From assembly GCF_028640845.1 (NCBI RefSeq), contig NC_080546.1, forward strand, positions 76,139,551 through 76,203,550: a stretch of DNA of 64,000 nt. Direction: 5' to 3'. This document shows positions 10,970 through 21,769 of this stretch, piece by piece (within the stretch, counting starts at the first letter, position 1; each line of letters begins with the position of its first letter). A model generated the notes under the pieces. The model was not told where the DNA came from and searched no databases. It saw nothing but the letters and a program-made list of their open reading frames with translations. The position numbers were made by a program, and so were the translations under genes. This DNA comes from Ahaetulla prasina (taxonomy: Eukaryota; Chordata; Lepidosauria; Squamata; Colubridae).

Positions 10970-12668
10970 ATGACCAAAGCAGTATCATTTAGTTGCAGTG
11001 CAAGACCTTGTGTGTACATTGTGACATTACACTTAACCTCCAACATTGTAGATTTTTGAGTGTAGATTTCAAAGTGTCGATTTAAACTTTGAGAATTCCC
11101 CAGCCAGCCTTGACTCTAGATCGATTTTACCCCACTCTGCCATTAATTCCTTTTTTTTTTTAATAATCTCTGTTCCTTCTAAAACGCAACTTTCACTAAC
11201 ATTGTCTGGATATCACTGATTATGCCATAAAGCCCTTCATGGCACAAGACTGGCTTATTTCCAGAATCATCTGTCATTATCACCTGTTCTGCAATCCATT
11301 TTTGCAACCTTAGATTACTTATAAAGCAATAAAACCAGCACAAAAGTCAAATAAATAAAGACATCTCTATTTCCTTTTAAAAATATATTGAGAAACTACC
11401 TAAAGTATACAGTGTACAAGGAACACTAGATTGTGCTAAATGGGCTAAGTTATGGAAATGAACAATGAAGAAAAATTATGCAGAATAATAGCAAGTTTTT
11501 AATATAAATATATCTTTTTTAATCAAAGTCTTATAATTGTGAGGCAGTACTTCTAGAACTTATGAGGTAATATTTTGATGTCAATTAAGCAAGAAGAAAC
11601 AGATTGGCTTTAACACTCAGTGACATTCTTTTATTGACTATTTTTTCATACACCATTTAGCTCTAAATAATGCATGCAAGTAGCAATTGTGTCATTTTGT
11701 GGTTTTATGTCGGTAAGCTTATGCTCTATGGCATTAATCGTATGAAAGCTCAAAAGTTTTGAATGCAATTTTGAAAATACTTTCTGCACAACTTTTGGAA
11801 TAAGTTGCACAGTAAAGAATTTAGTAGTTTGCAAAGATTAATGCACTGTTTTTCTAAGACAGCACGCTTCATAGTTTGGTATATGATCTTTAGAAATCCT
11901 GGCTGATGTAGGACTACAATATCTGGGCCACAACTATCTGGATGGGCTATTAAATAGCACAACAAAGAGATACAGAAAGCTCTGTTACTTCCTGCCATAA
12001 TAATCAAGAACACAGACTTGAATTCTTCTTTTTGATACAGGAATGGGAAACCATTCAAGATTGAATTAACATCTTTGAATGAAGGTTTAGTTATTCAGCT
12101 ACTTTATTTTCAGAAAGAACACACACATTATAAAACTATGATTGGAAAGAACACAATTTTTATAAATTACCAACTACTGTCTTAAATGCTTATACTAGGA
12201 TTACATATTTTTCCACAATGATTTTCAGTGTAGGGGGCTTTACCAGGTCATCGAGTGCATACTCTTGAGATACTTCATGTTTCAATAGAAAGCCAAACCT
12301 ATGTTTGCTTGCAGTTTACTTTCCTATTTAGTAGATGTACTCTTTTTAAAATAAAAACACAGCCCTCTTCAACAACTACATATTATCTACTATGTAGGGG
12401 ATGACAACTATATGCTATTCCCTCCACCACAAGCTCTTGCATACTTTTCAGTCTTCAGATTATGCATTGCATCAAACCATGGGGGGAAGACTTTTGCAAC
12501 AACATCAAGAGTAGAGATGAAGAGAAATTAATTTGGTTGCATTCAGTCTTGTATATTTAAATTTTTGATTTATTTACTTACTTTTGTGAGTTAGGAACAT
12601 GTCCTACTATTTTCTTGTACTTTTGTGTAAGTTTTATATATTTGATATGGTTAATTGAGTTAATCAGT
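10970..12668. other. Unique AT-rich sequence, no gene seen
   Basis: No supported gene. At about 11225-11330 there is a weak, decayed L2-like stretch (a KALHGT-like reading), too short to call. The reverse frames at 11646-12058 have no domain. Confidence 0.4.
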
Positions 12669-12718
12669 TATCTATCTATCATCTATCTATCTGTCTATCT
12701 ATCTATCTACCTACCTAC
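12669..12718. repeat. (TCTA)n microsatellite
   Basis: TCTA/TCTG/CCTA units immediately upstream of a Sauria SINE. Confidence 0.85.
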
Positions 12719-12721
12719 AGA

Positions 12722-13080
12722 TGGATGCGGTGGCTCAGTGGCTAAGATGCTGAGCTTGTCGATCAAAAGGTTGGCAGTTCAGCAGTTCGAATCCCTAGTG
12801 CCGCATAATGATGTGAGCTTCCGTTACTTGTCCCAGCTTCTGCCAACCTAGCAGTTCAAAAGCACGTAAAAAATTGCAAGTAGAAAAGATAGGGACCACT
12901 TTTGGTGGGAAAGTAACAGCGTTCCGTGCACCTTTGGTATTTAGTCATGCTGGCCACATGACCACGGAGACGTCTTCGGATAGCACTGTCTCTTCAGCTT
13001 TGAAATGGAGATGAGCACCACCCCCTAGAGTCGGGAACGACTATCACATATGTGCGAGAGGAACCTTTACCTTTACCTTT
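12722..13080 (+). mobile_element. Sauria-type SINE
   Basis: Full-length copy: tRNA-like head (gcggtggctcagtggctaag; gcagttcgaatccctagtgc B-box region), body, and BovB-like tail (gagtcgggaacgactatcac) ending in ttacctttacctt repeats. Confidence 0.9.
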
Positions 13081-14211
13081 AGTAGACTCAGTTACTGAAT
13101 GAGGGTAGTCTCTCTTCACAGGATTTGCAAATGGAGGTTCAAAATCCATCTATCCATTTTCCATGTTTTAATTTTTATTTCTGCAATAAAGAGAGGACCA
13201 GACCTAAATATCAATTCTTTGATCGCATCAAATTTAAGACAGTTTGAAGTAGGCTAGTATCAATATCTTCACAGATCTAATAAAAGAAGTGGAAGAAATG
13301 GAAACTTTTCTGCCACACTGAATCTGCCTACCCAGACACATATGTATTTAAGTCTCAATGAACCTTGTCTTTAGGAATATTTTTTTTTAATGTCAGTATA
13401 TGTGAATATATGTTTTCTCTTCATTTCTTAAAAAGAAGAACAGAATTCTTTAATATATCCTTGATTAGTAATCAGCCTTTTCAGATTTTCAAATAAATAA
13501 GGTAAACATTTTTGAGAAAGTTTGAATGTTAATATTTTCAATAAAGTTTTGCACTCTGATGAAGAATGGATAGGAACTAGAATGGTTAAAATTATTATAG
13601 AAATAAAGATAAGCAAGATTTTTCTGCATAGGATCTCAATTCAAGAACAGGGCATCAATATGCTTTTGAAGTATTATAAATAGAAAACTTTGTAATTGCA
13701 TTTTGGGGCTATTTAAAAATGTCAGAGAATCTTTATCTTGGCATCATTCCTGATTTTTCTGGCTACATTTTGTTGTTTAGGACAACAGTTTTTGTGTTCT
13801 TTTAAAGCATTATACATTATAGAAAACTGTAAGCTTAAGTACCTAGTAAAAATTCTGTAACTAAAAAATTATATACTGTGGTAAGATGGATGGCCAAGAA
13901 ATTTAATAAATAAATACATAAAATTAATAAATAAATCTAGGGAAAGCTGAAGGTACACAATTCCTTTGATCTGATTAAGAGGAAATGGAATTTCTCAGGG
14001 AAAAGAAAAAACATGTGGTTGAAGATCCATCTGTTTTTAATATTAAATTGAATGCAAATGTTGTTTATTTTATGCAAAAGAAAAATAATATTTTTATGGT
14101 TGCTTTTAATCTAGAGATTAAAAAAATGGCAGACTAATTGATATGTCTGAAACTTTAAACTACTTTTTGAATTTTCTTTAATCTCCATGTACAATTGTAA
14201 AATATGATGGA
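13081..14211. other. AT-rich sequence, no gene seen
   Basis: Unique-looking DNA. AAATAA-type low-complexity sequence occurs near 13900-13940. Confidence 0.4.
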
Positions 14212-14219
14212 CCCACAAT

Positions 14220-14532
14220 CAGAGGTGGGTTTCAGCAGGATCTGACCAGTTCTGGAGAACTGGCAGCGGAAATTTTGAGTCATTTGGAGACCCGATAGTA
14301 AAAATTCTGACTGGCCCCACTCCCGTCTATTCTCTGCCTCCTGAGTCCCAGCTGATTGGGAGGAAATTGAGATTTTGCAGTAACCATCCTCTGAAGTGGG
14401 GAGGGAATGTAGTTTTTACAGTATCCTTTCCCTGCCACACCAACTAAGCCATGCCACACTCACCAAGCCATGCCACGCCCACCAAGCCACACCCACAGAA
14501 CTGGTAGTAAAAAAATTTGAAACCCACTACTG
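14220..14532 (+). mobile_element. hAT-like 'accggtt' MITE
   Basis: Ends are cagaggtgggtttcag and gaaacccactactg. The interior carries the gaactggcagcggaaatttt block and repeats of aagccatgccac. Flanking 8-mers cccacaat (left) and cccaaaat (right) match at 7 of 8 positions, fitting an 8-bp hAT target duplication. Same subfamily as the copies at 20601 and, reversed, 31487. Confidence 0.75.
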
Positions 14533-14792
14533 CCCAAAATAGTGAGACTCCCTGAGGCTGTCCAAACCTATGTCCACCATGTCAATTACACTATCTAATT
14601 ATTTCATTTTCTGCCATCTCCTTCTCCTTTGGCCTTTAATCTTCCCCAACATCTGGGTCTTTTCTAATGAGCCTTCTCTTCTCATTTGGTGGCCAAGTCT
14701 TTGAGTTTCAGCTTTAACATCTGTCTTTGCAATGAAAGTCAGGGTTGATTTCCTTTAGGATCGATCGATTGATTGATTGCAGTCCAAGGGAT

Positions 14793-14914
14793 TCATGCTG
14801 GCCATATGACCATGGAGACATCTTCGAGCAGCGCTGGCTCTTCAGCTTTGACACAGAGATCAGCACCGCCCCCTAGAGCTGGGAACAACTAGCACATATG
14901 TCCAATGGAACATC
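14793..14914 (+). mobile_element. Sauria SINE 3' fragment
   Basis: Begins inside the body (tcatgctggccatatgacca) and ends with the BovB-like tail (gagctgggaacaactagcac). The tRNA head is missing. It runs into a TCTA microsatellite. Confidence 0.75.
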
Positions 14915-14920
14915 TGTCTG

Positions 14921-14980
<60 letters not shown>

Positions 14981-14981
14981 A
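14914..14981. repeat. (TCTA)n microsatellite
   Basis: About 15 TCTA units directly after a Sauria SINE tail. Confidence 0.9.
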
Positions 14982-15508
14982 TATAGAAACATGTAAATAA
15001 TTATATATGAGATCATCTCAAGTCTGAAGTTGCAAAAGTGTTAAGATTATCAATAATTTGTTCAAGCAGCAGAGCCTTTTCTTTCAGTCTTGTGCTAGAG
15101 AGAGAAAGACTTTTAAGAAGACATATTCAAGGACAAAACAGCAATGATAAGTGACTCTAATAATATCTGAGAAGGATTCAGCATATGAAACACTAACAAG
15201 AATATTAATCACATTTGTTCTTATGTGTGTCCTTTTAAGCAAATTCATTATGCAGAGAAAGGATTTTGTATAAGAAAACACAGAATGTTTGAAATACCTG
15301 AGATAAATACAGCAGAGGGAAATTAAGTTAATAGGACCACTTTGAAGACACTGAAAGAAGATAATTAAAACGGACTGTGAAAATATAAATCTCTGACAAT
15401 AAGCACACCAACTAAGGCATTTTACACATTATTAGTGTCTCCAGTATTATCTCTTCTCCTTTGGGACTCAATTCTCTCTCTTTCCCTCTCTCCCTCCCTC
15501 CCTCCCTC
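14982..15508. other. No gene recognised
   Basis: AT-rich DNA ending in a short CTCC/CCCT-rich tract at about 15470-15508. Confidence 0.4.
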
Positions 15509-15579
15509 TTGGTCACGTATTAATCTGTATCACTTTATTATTCCATGCTGCTACAGACATTAAAATCTTAAGTAATATT

Positions 15580-15627
<48 letters not shown>

Positions 15628-15722
15628 AGAGAGAAAGAGAGAGAGAGAGATTATTTAAGGTTTGAATATCTGCAGCAGCATGAAATAATAAAGGGATTAT
15701 TATGTGATTAATATGTGACCAA
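15509..15722. repeat. 214-bp imperfect palindrome with central (TC)n(AC)n(AG)n
   Basis: The left arm from ttggtcacgtattaatc through ttattattccatgctgct to atcttaagtaat is repeated in reverse complement on the right (attatttaaggtt, then agcagcatgaaataataaa and gattaatatgtgacc). The centre, about 15579-15651, is TC, then AC, then AG dinucleotides, itself self-complementary at its ends. It could be a palindromic MITE. No target duplication was identified. Confidence 0.75.
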
Positions 15723-16659
15723 TTCTTACATTATAGAACAGTGGACTTTCAAGAAAAGTATACGCTACAGCCTCATAGGAAATAAACTTTGAAACCAGAT
15801 TTTAAATTTTCTCATTTCAATCTCAAACTAAGGGCTAAATTTAACATCTATACATGTAATATCCAAGTAATTTCACAGGTACCTAGTCCCACAAGCACCT
15901 CACATTCAGTTTCTAATTATATTAAGCAATAATATTTCTTTATGAATCCTAAACATTTGAACATTATTATTTTTTTTCCTCAAGGCAGTTCTCATTTTCC
16001 CCAATTTACGTATCCTGTATGTTACACTGTGCAGTTCTGTAATAAAATGAATTGATTACAATAGTTTAATTAGAGCATCTAATTTCCACTTCCACCTCAG
16101 TCTGTGTTCACATTATATCTTACTTTCCTCTTAAGATGGGCATGCTTAAGGCTAGAAAAGATTAAACTAATTGTTGAAGGCATTGTCTTACTGCAAAGTA
16201 AAATGTTCAAAGTTAGATCTTCTCAAGGATTTTTTTCTTATTATTGTGTGACAATATTATTTTTATTTAGGCTCTTCAGTGCCCTCCTCTGGCATGTTTG
16301 TGAAGAAAGTGTCATTGAATAGAACAAGTGGGGATCGGGGTTATGCTAAAGCTGATAGTTAAGGAGAGAAATTTTAGTGACAACGTAGGTTAATTCATCA
16401 CAAACTAGGACAGACTTTGTGCAAACATTTCCACTTCTTATAATCTAATTTAATTTAATTTCCAAAGGTTTCAAAATATGACAGAATAGCTGCCTCTATA
16501 TTACCATTTTACTAGCATTGATCAAATTTTAAAAAATGGAAAAACATAAATTATGGTGAATATATTTCCAATAGATTCTAACTCTCCTTCCAGATACGTT
16601 GAAACATTAAATCCCAGCTGATCTAAACTGAGAAAGTATTTTGACAGAACACTGCCATT
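15723..16659. other. AT-rich sequence, no gene seen
   Basis: No repeat or exon recognised. A 72-codon forward frame at 16104-16322 has no domain. Confidence 0.4.
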
Positions 16660-17061
16660 GAAAAGGCCCTATTTGGGTACTACAGGTACCTGAACACACT
16701 TGTAAGTGGATCATAAGCTTCCTAAAAAACAGGAAGCAGAAGGTGAAGCTAAACAGAACCACGTAGATACCTGTACAATTAGCACAGCCCCCCCCCACAA
16801 GGGTGTGTGCTCTCCCCACTATTCTTTGTATACCAATGACTTCATCTCTAACAATCCATCTACTGAAGTTCGCAGATGACACAACAGTGATCGGTCTCAT
16901 TCAAGACAATGATGAATCCACATACAGATGGGAGGTTGAACAACTAGCCTCATCATGTGATCGGAACAATCTGGAACTAAACATACTCAAAACTGTAGAA
17001 ATGGTGATAGACTTTAGGAGAAACCCTTCCACACTTCCACCTTTCACAATACTAAACAACA
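16660..17061 (+). mobile_element. L3/Rex1-type LINE, 5' piece
   Basis: RT-coding DNA in broken then open frame: a SFLKNRKQKVKLN-like stretch at about 16705-16755, GCVLSPLFF-like at about 16800, and LLKFADDTTVIGLIQDN at about 16860-16910. The same family encodes the longer C-terminal part at 18361 onward. It is interrupted by an L2. Confidence 0.75.
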
Positions 17062-18155
17062 TCGACCATGGTATCCTGCTGCACCGGCTGGGGAGTTTGA
17101 GAGTGGGAGGCACCGTTTATCGGTGGTTCTCCTCCTATCTCTCTGACCGGTCGCAGACGGTGTTGGCAGGGGGGCAGAGATCGACCGCGAGGCGCCTCAT
17201 GTGTGGGGTGCCGCAGGGGTCGATTCTCTCGCCTCTCCTGTTCAACATCTATATGAAGCCGCTGGGTGAGATCAACAGTGGTTTTGGGGTGAAGTACCAA
17301 CTGTACGCTGATGACACGCAGTTGTACTTTTCCACCCCAGGCCACCCCAACAAAGCGGTCGAAGTGCTGTCCCGATGTCTGGAAGCCGTACGGGTCTGGA
17401 TGGGGAGAAACAGGCTCAAGCTCAATCCCTCCAAGACAGAGTGGCTGTGGATGCCGGCACCCCAGTACAGTCAGCTGCAGCTGCGGCTGGCTGTTGGGGG
17501 CGAGTCATTGGCCCCGATGGAAAGAGTGTGCAACTTGGGTGTTCTCCTGGATGGGCGGTTGTCTTTTGAAGATCACTTGACGACCATCTCCAGGAGAGCT
17601 TTTAATCAGGTCCGCCTGATTCGCCAGTTGCGCCCCTTCCTGGACTGGGATGCCCTATGCACGGTCACTCATGCTCTGGTTACCTCTCGCTTGGATTACT
17701 GCAATGCTCTCTACATGGGGCTCCCCTTGAAGAGCACCCGGAGGCTCCAGTTAGTTCAGAATGCAGCTGCGTGGGTGATAGAGGGAGCCGTCCGTGGCTC
17801 CCATGTAACACCACTCCTGCGCAGACTGCACTGGCTGCCTGTGGTCTTTCGGGTGCACTTCAAGGTTTTGGTTACTACCTTCAAAGCGCTCCATGGCTTA
17901 GGACCGGGTTACTTACGGGACCGCCTACTGCTACCGATTGCCTCCCACCGACCCGTGCACTCTCACAGAGAGGGACTCCTCAGGGTGCCGTCCGCCAAAC
18001 AATGTCGGCTGGTGGCCCCCAGGGGAAGGGCCTTCTCTGTGGGGGCTCCCACCCTCTGGAATGAACTTCCCCCAGGACTACGTCAACTACCTGACCTTCG
18101 GACCTTTCGCCGCGAGTTGAAGACCTACCTATTTATTCGCGCAGGACTGGCATAG
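16803..18155 (+). CDS. Chimeric L3/L2 reverse-transcriptase frame (450 aa)
   Basis: The longest open frame in the window. Residues 1-86 are L3/Rex1-type RT with the catalytic motif FADD (residues 23-26). From residue 87 the frame is L2-type [22 protein letters not shown], then CGVPQGSILSPLLFNIYMKP, then a second catalytic motif YADD (about 168-171), the thumb and connection region, and the L2 C-terminus ending YLFIRAGLA. The frame is open across the junction. It has no endonuclease and the fingers of the L2 RT are missing, so an active enzyme is very unlikely. The ATG is simply the first in frame. It could be expressed only by read-through. It is a fusion produced by transposon insertion, not a host gene. 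Confidence 0.6.
   Translation: MCALPTILCIPMTSSLTIHLLKFADDTTVIGLIQDNDESTYRWEVEQLASSCDRNNLELNILKTVEMVIDFRRNPSTLPPFTILNNIDHGILLHRLGSLRVGGTVYRWFSSYLSDRSQTVLAGGQRSTARRLMCGVPQGSILSPLLFNIYMKPLGEINSGFGVKYQLYADDTQLYFSTPGHPNKAVEVLSRCLEAVRVWMGRNRLKLNPSKTEWLWMPAPQYSQLQLRLAVGGESLAPMERVCNLGVLLDGRLSFEDHLTTISRRAFNQVRLIRQLRPFLDWDALCTVTHALVTSRLDYCNALYMGLPLKSTRRLQLVQNAAAWVIEGAVRGSHVTPLLRRLHWLPVVFRVHFKVLVTTFKALHGLGPGYLRDRLLLPIASHRPVHSHREGLLRVPSAKQCRLVAPRGRAFSVGAPTLWNELPPGLRQLPDLRTFRRELKTYLFIRAGLA
16896..17061 (+). repeat. 166-bp direct repeat flanking L2, left copy
   Basis: L3 sequence from ctcattcaagacaatgatga to actaaacaacat. It recurs at 18360-18525 with about ten substitutions and a one-base gap. Confidence 0.85.
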
Positions 18156-18359
18156 AAATTTTTAGCAGTTTTTAATATTCTGATTTAACTATTTGGGGTT
18201 TTTATATTTTTAATAGTTTTAATCTGGCCTGATATTTAATAAGATTTTTATAATTGTTTTTATTATGTATATTGTACTGTTTTATTTTGGCTGTGAACCG
18301 CCCTGAGTCCTTCGGGAGAAGGGCGGTATAAAAATCTAAATAAACTAAACTAAACTAAA
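17062..18359 (+). mobile_element. L2-type LINE, 5' truncated
   Basis: Starts within RT (IDHGILL) and runs to a complete 3' end: C-terminal coding to 18155, an AT-rich 3' UTR, the terminal stem-loop at about 18299-18327 (ccgccct with agggcgg around gagtccttcggg), then (TAAAC)n. Its coding part is fully open, the best preserved L2 in the window and therefore probably the youngest. Inserted into the L3 LINE. Confidence 0.85.
18299..18327 (+). promoter_or_regulatory. L2 3'-terminal stem-loop
   Basis: Self-complementary arms ccgccct/agggcgg close a cttcgg-type loop just before the simple-repeat tail. In L2-type LINEs such a 3' structure is thought to be recognised by the RT at the start of reverse transcription. 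Versions occur at 27331-27361, about 48286-48312 and, within SINE tails, 54978-55012 and 61803-61829. Confidence 0.6.
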
Positions 18360-18525
18360 CTCATTCAAGACAATGATGAATCCACATACAGATGGGAGGT
18401 TGAACAACTAGCTTCATGGTGCAACCGGAACAATCTGGAACTGAACACACTCAAAACCGTAGAAATGGTGATAGACTTTAGGAGAAACCCTTCCATACTT
18501 CCACCTTCACAATACTAAACAACAT
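18360..18525 (+). repeat. 166-bp direct repeat flanking L2, right copy
   Basis: Second copy of 16896-17061. Here the segment continues into the rest of the L3 frame, so this copy marks the uninterrupted side. Confidence 0.85.
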
Positions 18526-18568
18526 AGTATCAACAGTAGAGACCTTCAAATTTCTAGGTTCTACTATA

Positions 18569-18979
18569 TTGCAAGATCTAAAATGGACAGCTAACATCAA
18601 AAACCTCATCAAAAAAGCACAACAAAGAATGTTCTTTCTGTGCCAACTCAGTAAACTCAAACTGCCCAAGGAGCTGCTGATCCAGTTCTACAGAGGAATT
18701 ATTGAGTCTGTCATCTGCACCTCTATAACTGCCTGGTTTGGTTCTGCAACCCAACAAGACAGACAAAGACTTCAGAGGATAATTAGAACTATAGAAAAAA
18801 CGACTACCAACCTGCCTTCCATTGAGGACCTGTATACTGCACGAGTCAAAAAGAGGGCTGTGAAAATATTTACAGACCCCTCACACCTGGACATAAACTG
18901 TTTCAACTCCTATCCTCAATATGACGCTACAGAGCACTGCACACCAGAACAACTAGACACAAGAACAGTTTCTTCCTGA
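18569..18979 (+). pseudogene. L3/Rex1 LINE RT C-terminal fragment
   Basis: A 136-codon frame including DLKWTANIKNLIKKAQQRMF, YRGIIESVICTSITAWFGSA and RQRLQRIIRTIEKTTTNLPS, characteristic of the C-terminal domain of Rex1/L3-type LINEs. The frame then shifts: expected SHPGHKLFQLLPS-like sequence is read here as SHLDINCFNSYPQ. Non-functional. Confidence 0.7.
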
Positions 18980-19326
18980 ACGCCATCACTCTACTAAACA
19001 AATAATTCCCTCAACACTGTCAAAATAGTTACTAAGTCTGCATTACTATTAATCTTCTCATCGTTCCCATCACCCATCTCCTTCCACTTATGACTGTATT
19101 ATTGTAACTTTGTTGCTTGTATCCTTACGATATATATTGATATTGATTGTTTTCTGATTGCTTATTTGTACCTTATGACTGTTATTAAGTGTTGTACCTT
19201 AGAATTCTTGATGAACATATCTTTTCTTTTATGTACACTGAAAGCATATGCACCAAGACAAATTCCTTGTGTGTCCAATCACACTTGGCCAATAAAAAAA
19301 AATCTATTCTAATTCTATTCTATTTT

Positions 19327-20529
19327 AGCCATTACTAATTTAGCAGGATGTTTAAAGAAGAAACAATTATTATTTTTTCCTTCCAAAATGCAAATTGCCC
19401 CATGTTCCAGAATGTGAATTAATATTTTGTATAAAATCAAGTGGTGTTATTGAGGTGCTATGTTAAATTAGACTTCCATGTGCCAGGGGACATCCCAAAA
19501 TACCAGTTGGAAGTTACACCTAATAATACACAGTCCTGATTTACAAATAATAATGGTCATTACTTTATGGCTAAAGTATCTTTGGTTGCCCCTTTGCCCA
19601 GGGACAACTTTGCCCAGTTGTCTGTACCTGTGTCACAATGATGTGAAGTGGAAACAGACATTTAGTAGATAAAATCAATCAGTGGCTGAAAATGAAATAT
19701 TGGGCCAACATTTTATTTTGGTTCATTTTATTACATGTCAGCATTTGGGATTTGGCCAATTCATGGTTTGCGGGCAGTGAAGTCATGTTGCCTCCGTTGA
19801 AAATGCAGGCTGTTTGAGAGACTCTGCCTCATGGTGATTGCCCAGCTATATAGTTCAGGCAATTTTCTGAATTCTCATGTAGATGCTGTTTCTGACACTT
19901 TTTCTGTTTAAAGAGAAAATTGAATTCTTGATGCCCTTCAGTTTTAGTGCTAAAGATCGTGTGCCCTAATCTCGCTTGCAGGCCCCTCATCAATTGTACA
20001 TGGTAGTGTAAATTGTGCTGCATCTCTTAAGAATTTTTTTTAATTTGCTAGCAACATTAAGTATCGTAACAATGCCAATCACAGAACTAAATGCCCCCTG
20101 GCCTCTGCAGCTTATTATCACCATACACACTGAAATGTATAGTTCACTCAACTGTATTTTCCCTCTGTTTTCAAACTACAGAATAAGAGAGAAGTTTCAT
20201 CATATTCTGAGTCACGCACAGAGCTCTACAGAACAAAGAAACCCATTCCGTTCTCTTGATTGGCAGGCGATGCTGTGCTCATACAAGAAAGTGCTGCCAA
20301 TTTAGAGTGATTATCTCATGAAATACCTGGCCTGAGTAAAAGAATATTAATGGGGCCTCTTGACACTAATTAAAAACTAGGGTGTACCTTTTCAGTTTCA
20401 AAGATGTAAAATACCCAACTCTGTATTTGTAAGCATAAAGAAATCTGCTTTGCAATATTTCAATTGTTGAAGGTTCTTTTTTCTGTTAAACCTGAACTTT
20501 AATAACTGGTTTGTCCCAAGTTATCATGA
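19327..20529. other. Unique AT-rich sequence, no gene seen
   Basis: About 1.2 kb with no recognised repeat. Frames up to 96 codons have no domain. TAATTA-type motifs near 20365 are unremarkable by themselves. Confidence 0.4.
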
Positions 20530-20537
20530 GCCTGACC

Positions 20538-21026
20538 CAATAGCGGGATTCAAATTCCGCCGCTACTGGTTCTCTCATGGGTGCGTGTGTGCGCTCACAC
20601 CAGAGATGGCTTTCAGCAGGTTCTGACCAATTCTGGAGTATCGGAAGCGGAAATTTTGAATAGTTGAGTAGAACCAGTAAATACCTCCTCTGACTGACCC
20701 TGCCCCCATCTATTCTTTGCCTCCCGAGTCCTAGCTGATTGGGAAGAAATGGGGATTTTGCAGTAACCTTCCCCTGGAGTGGGGTGGGAATGAAGATTTT
20801 GCAGTATCTTTCCCCTGCCACGCCCAAGCCACACCCACTAAGCCACACCCACAGAACCAGTAGTAAAAAGTTTTGAAACCCACCACTGGTTCACAGGCGT
20901 GCGTGACACTTTTGCGCATGTGCAGAAGCTTCTGTTCATGTGCAAAGTCTTCTGGGTGGGTGGGCAGAGCCTCCTGCTGCTGCCGGTTTGCCTGATCTGG
21001 GGCAAACCGGTAGCAACCCACCACTG
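20538..21026 (+). mobile_element. hAT-like MITE, outer element of a nest
   Basis: Starts caatagcgggattcaa and ends aaccggtagcaacccaccactg. It is flanked by a perfect 8-bp duplication gcctgacc (20530-20537 and 21027-21034). It contains a second MITE at 20601-20888 and a run of CpG-containing gcgcatgtgc-type motifs. No transposase. Confidence 0.8.
20601..20888 (+). mobile_element. hAT-like 'accggtt' MITE, inner element
   Basis: Ends cagagatggctttcagcagg and tgaaacccaccactg. Flanking gctcacac and gttcacag match at 6 of 8. Contains two copies of the gattttgcagta(a/t)c block. Same subfamily as 14220-14532. Confidence 0.75.
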
Positions 21027-21034
21027 GCCTGACC

Positions 21035-21359
21035 CATCTAGAAAGTGAGGTTCAGTTTTTTGTCTCAGAGCAGCCGAAAACTAATATAAGAGGAACATTT
21101 TAATAACTCCTTTGTCACTGTTAGATCACTTTCCATGCAGTTGCAGGACTCTACAAAAGATGGATGGGAAAGACCAATTCATTCGAACTATTACAAATAG
21201 CTGATGGATCCCACTGCTTCTCACAGGGCATTGAGAGGTTTAGTCCCAGGGAACAGTTTTACTGACTCCTTTAGCCAATCCCATTTGACAGGTTTGCTCC
21301 TCTTTCTAACTAATCCAAGTAAGTCTTGGCTAATGGTGGTGGTGGGGGGATGAGAGAAT
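21035..21359. other. No gene recognised
   Basis: Short unique stretch between two MITEs. Confidence 0.4.
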
Positions 21360-21508
21360 CAATGGTGGGTTCAACTTACCTTTACTACCGGTTCGCATCA
21401 TGCCCGCGCAGATCACTTTTGATGACGTTCGGGTCAGTGGGCGGAGCCTCTCGCTGGTTTTACTACCGGTTCTATAGAACTGATCCAAACCAGGACCACC
21501 CACCACTT
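21360..21508 (+). mobile_element. hAT-like 'accggtt' MITE, short form
   Basis: Ends caatggtgggttcaac and accacccaccactt; internal ttactaccggttcgcatcat and gtgggcggagcctc. Flanks share agagaat. Related to the copy at 55403-55556. Confidence 0.75.
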
Positions 21509-21769
21509 TAGAGAATGTCTGGGAGATGAACTGAGAAAAAAGACATGTTAATCAACATTGAATTTAAACAACTGATTGAATATTTAGAACTTAACTTTGA
21601 AATTATACCATGTTTTTCTGACTCATATTACATATATAGATAGCTGTCCAGGAGTATTGTTTAGAGTAACCACTGTCCCACTTGGAAAACTAGATCAGAA
21701 AATGGTCTGCTGGCCTGTTGCAATAAATATGCTGAGCATCCAGAAGACAAATTGCTCGCCTTGAAATAT
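21509..21769. other. No gene recognised
   Basis: AT-rich, unclassified. Confidence 0.35.

Larger units (their letters stand above)
18360..19326 (+). mobile_element. L3/Rex1-type LINE, 3' piece
   Basis: Repeats the 166-bp segment, continues with the RT C-terminus, then a 3' UTR ending in ttggccaataaa and attct-type pentamers. It is the family whose 3' ends also occur at 22781 (+) and 25651 (-). This family is known as a snake CR1/L3 LINE that seeds AATAG-type microsatellites. Confidence 0.8.

Noticed and set aside
11225..11330. Possible L2 remnant
   Set aside because: A KALHGT-like reading is suggestive, but only about 30 codons are readable and no flanking L2 sequence is evident.
12615..12851. 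78-codon frame with YLSIYL repeats
   Set aside because: Spans the (TCTA)n microsatellite and a Sauria SINE head.
20486..21024. 120- and 97-codon reverse frames
   Set aside because: Lie entirely in nested MITEs with identifiable ends and target duplications.
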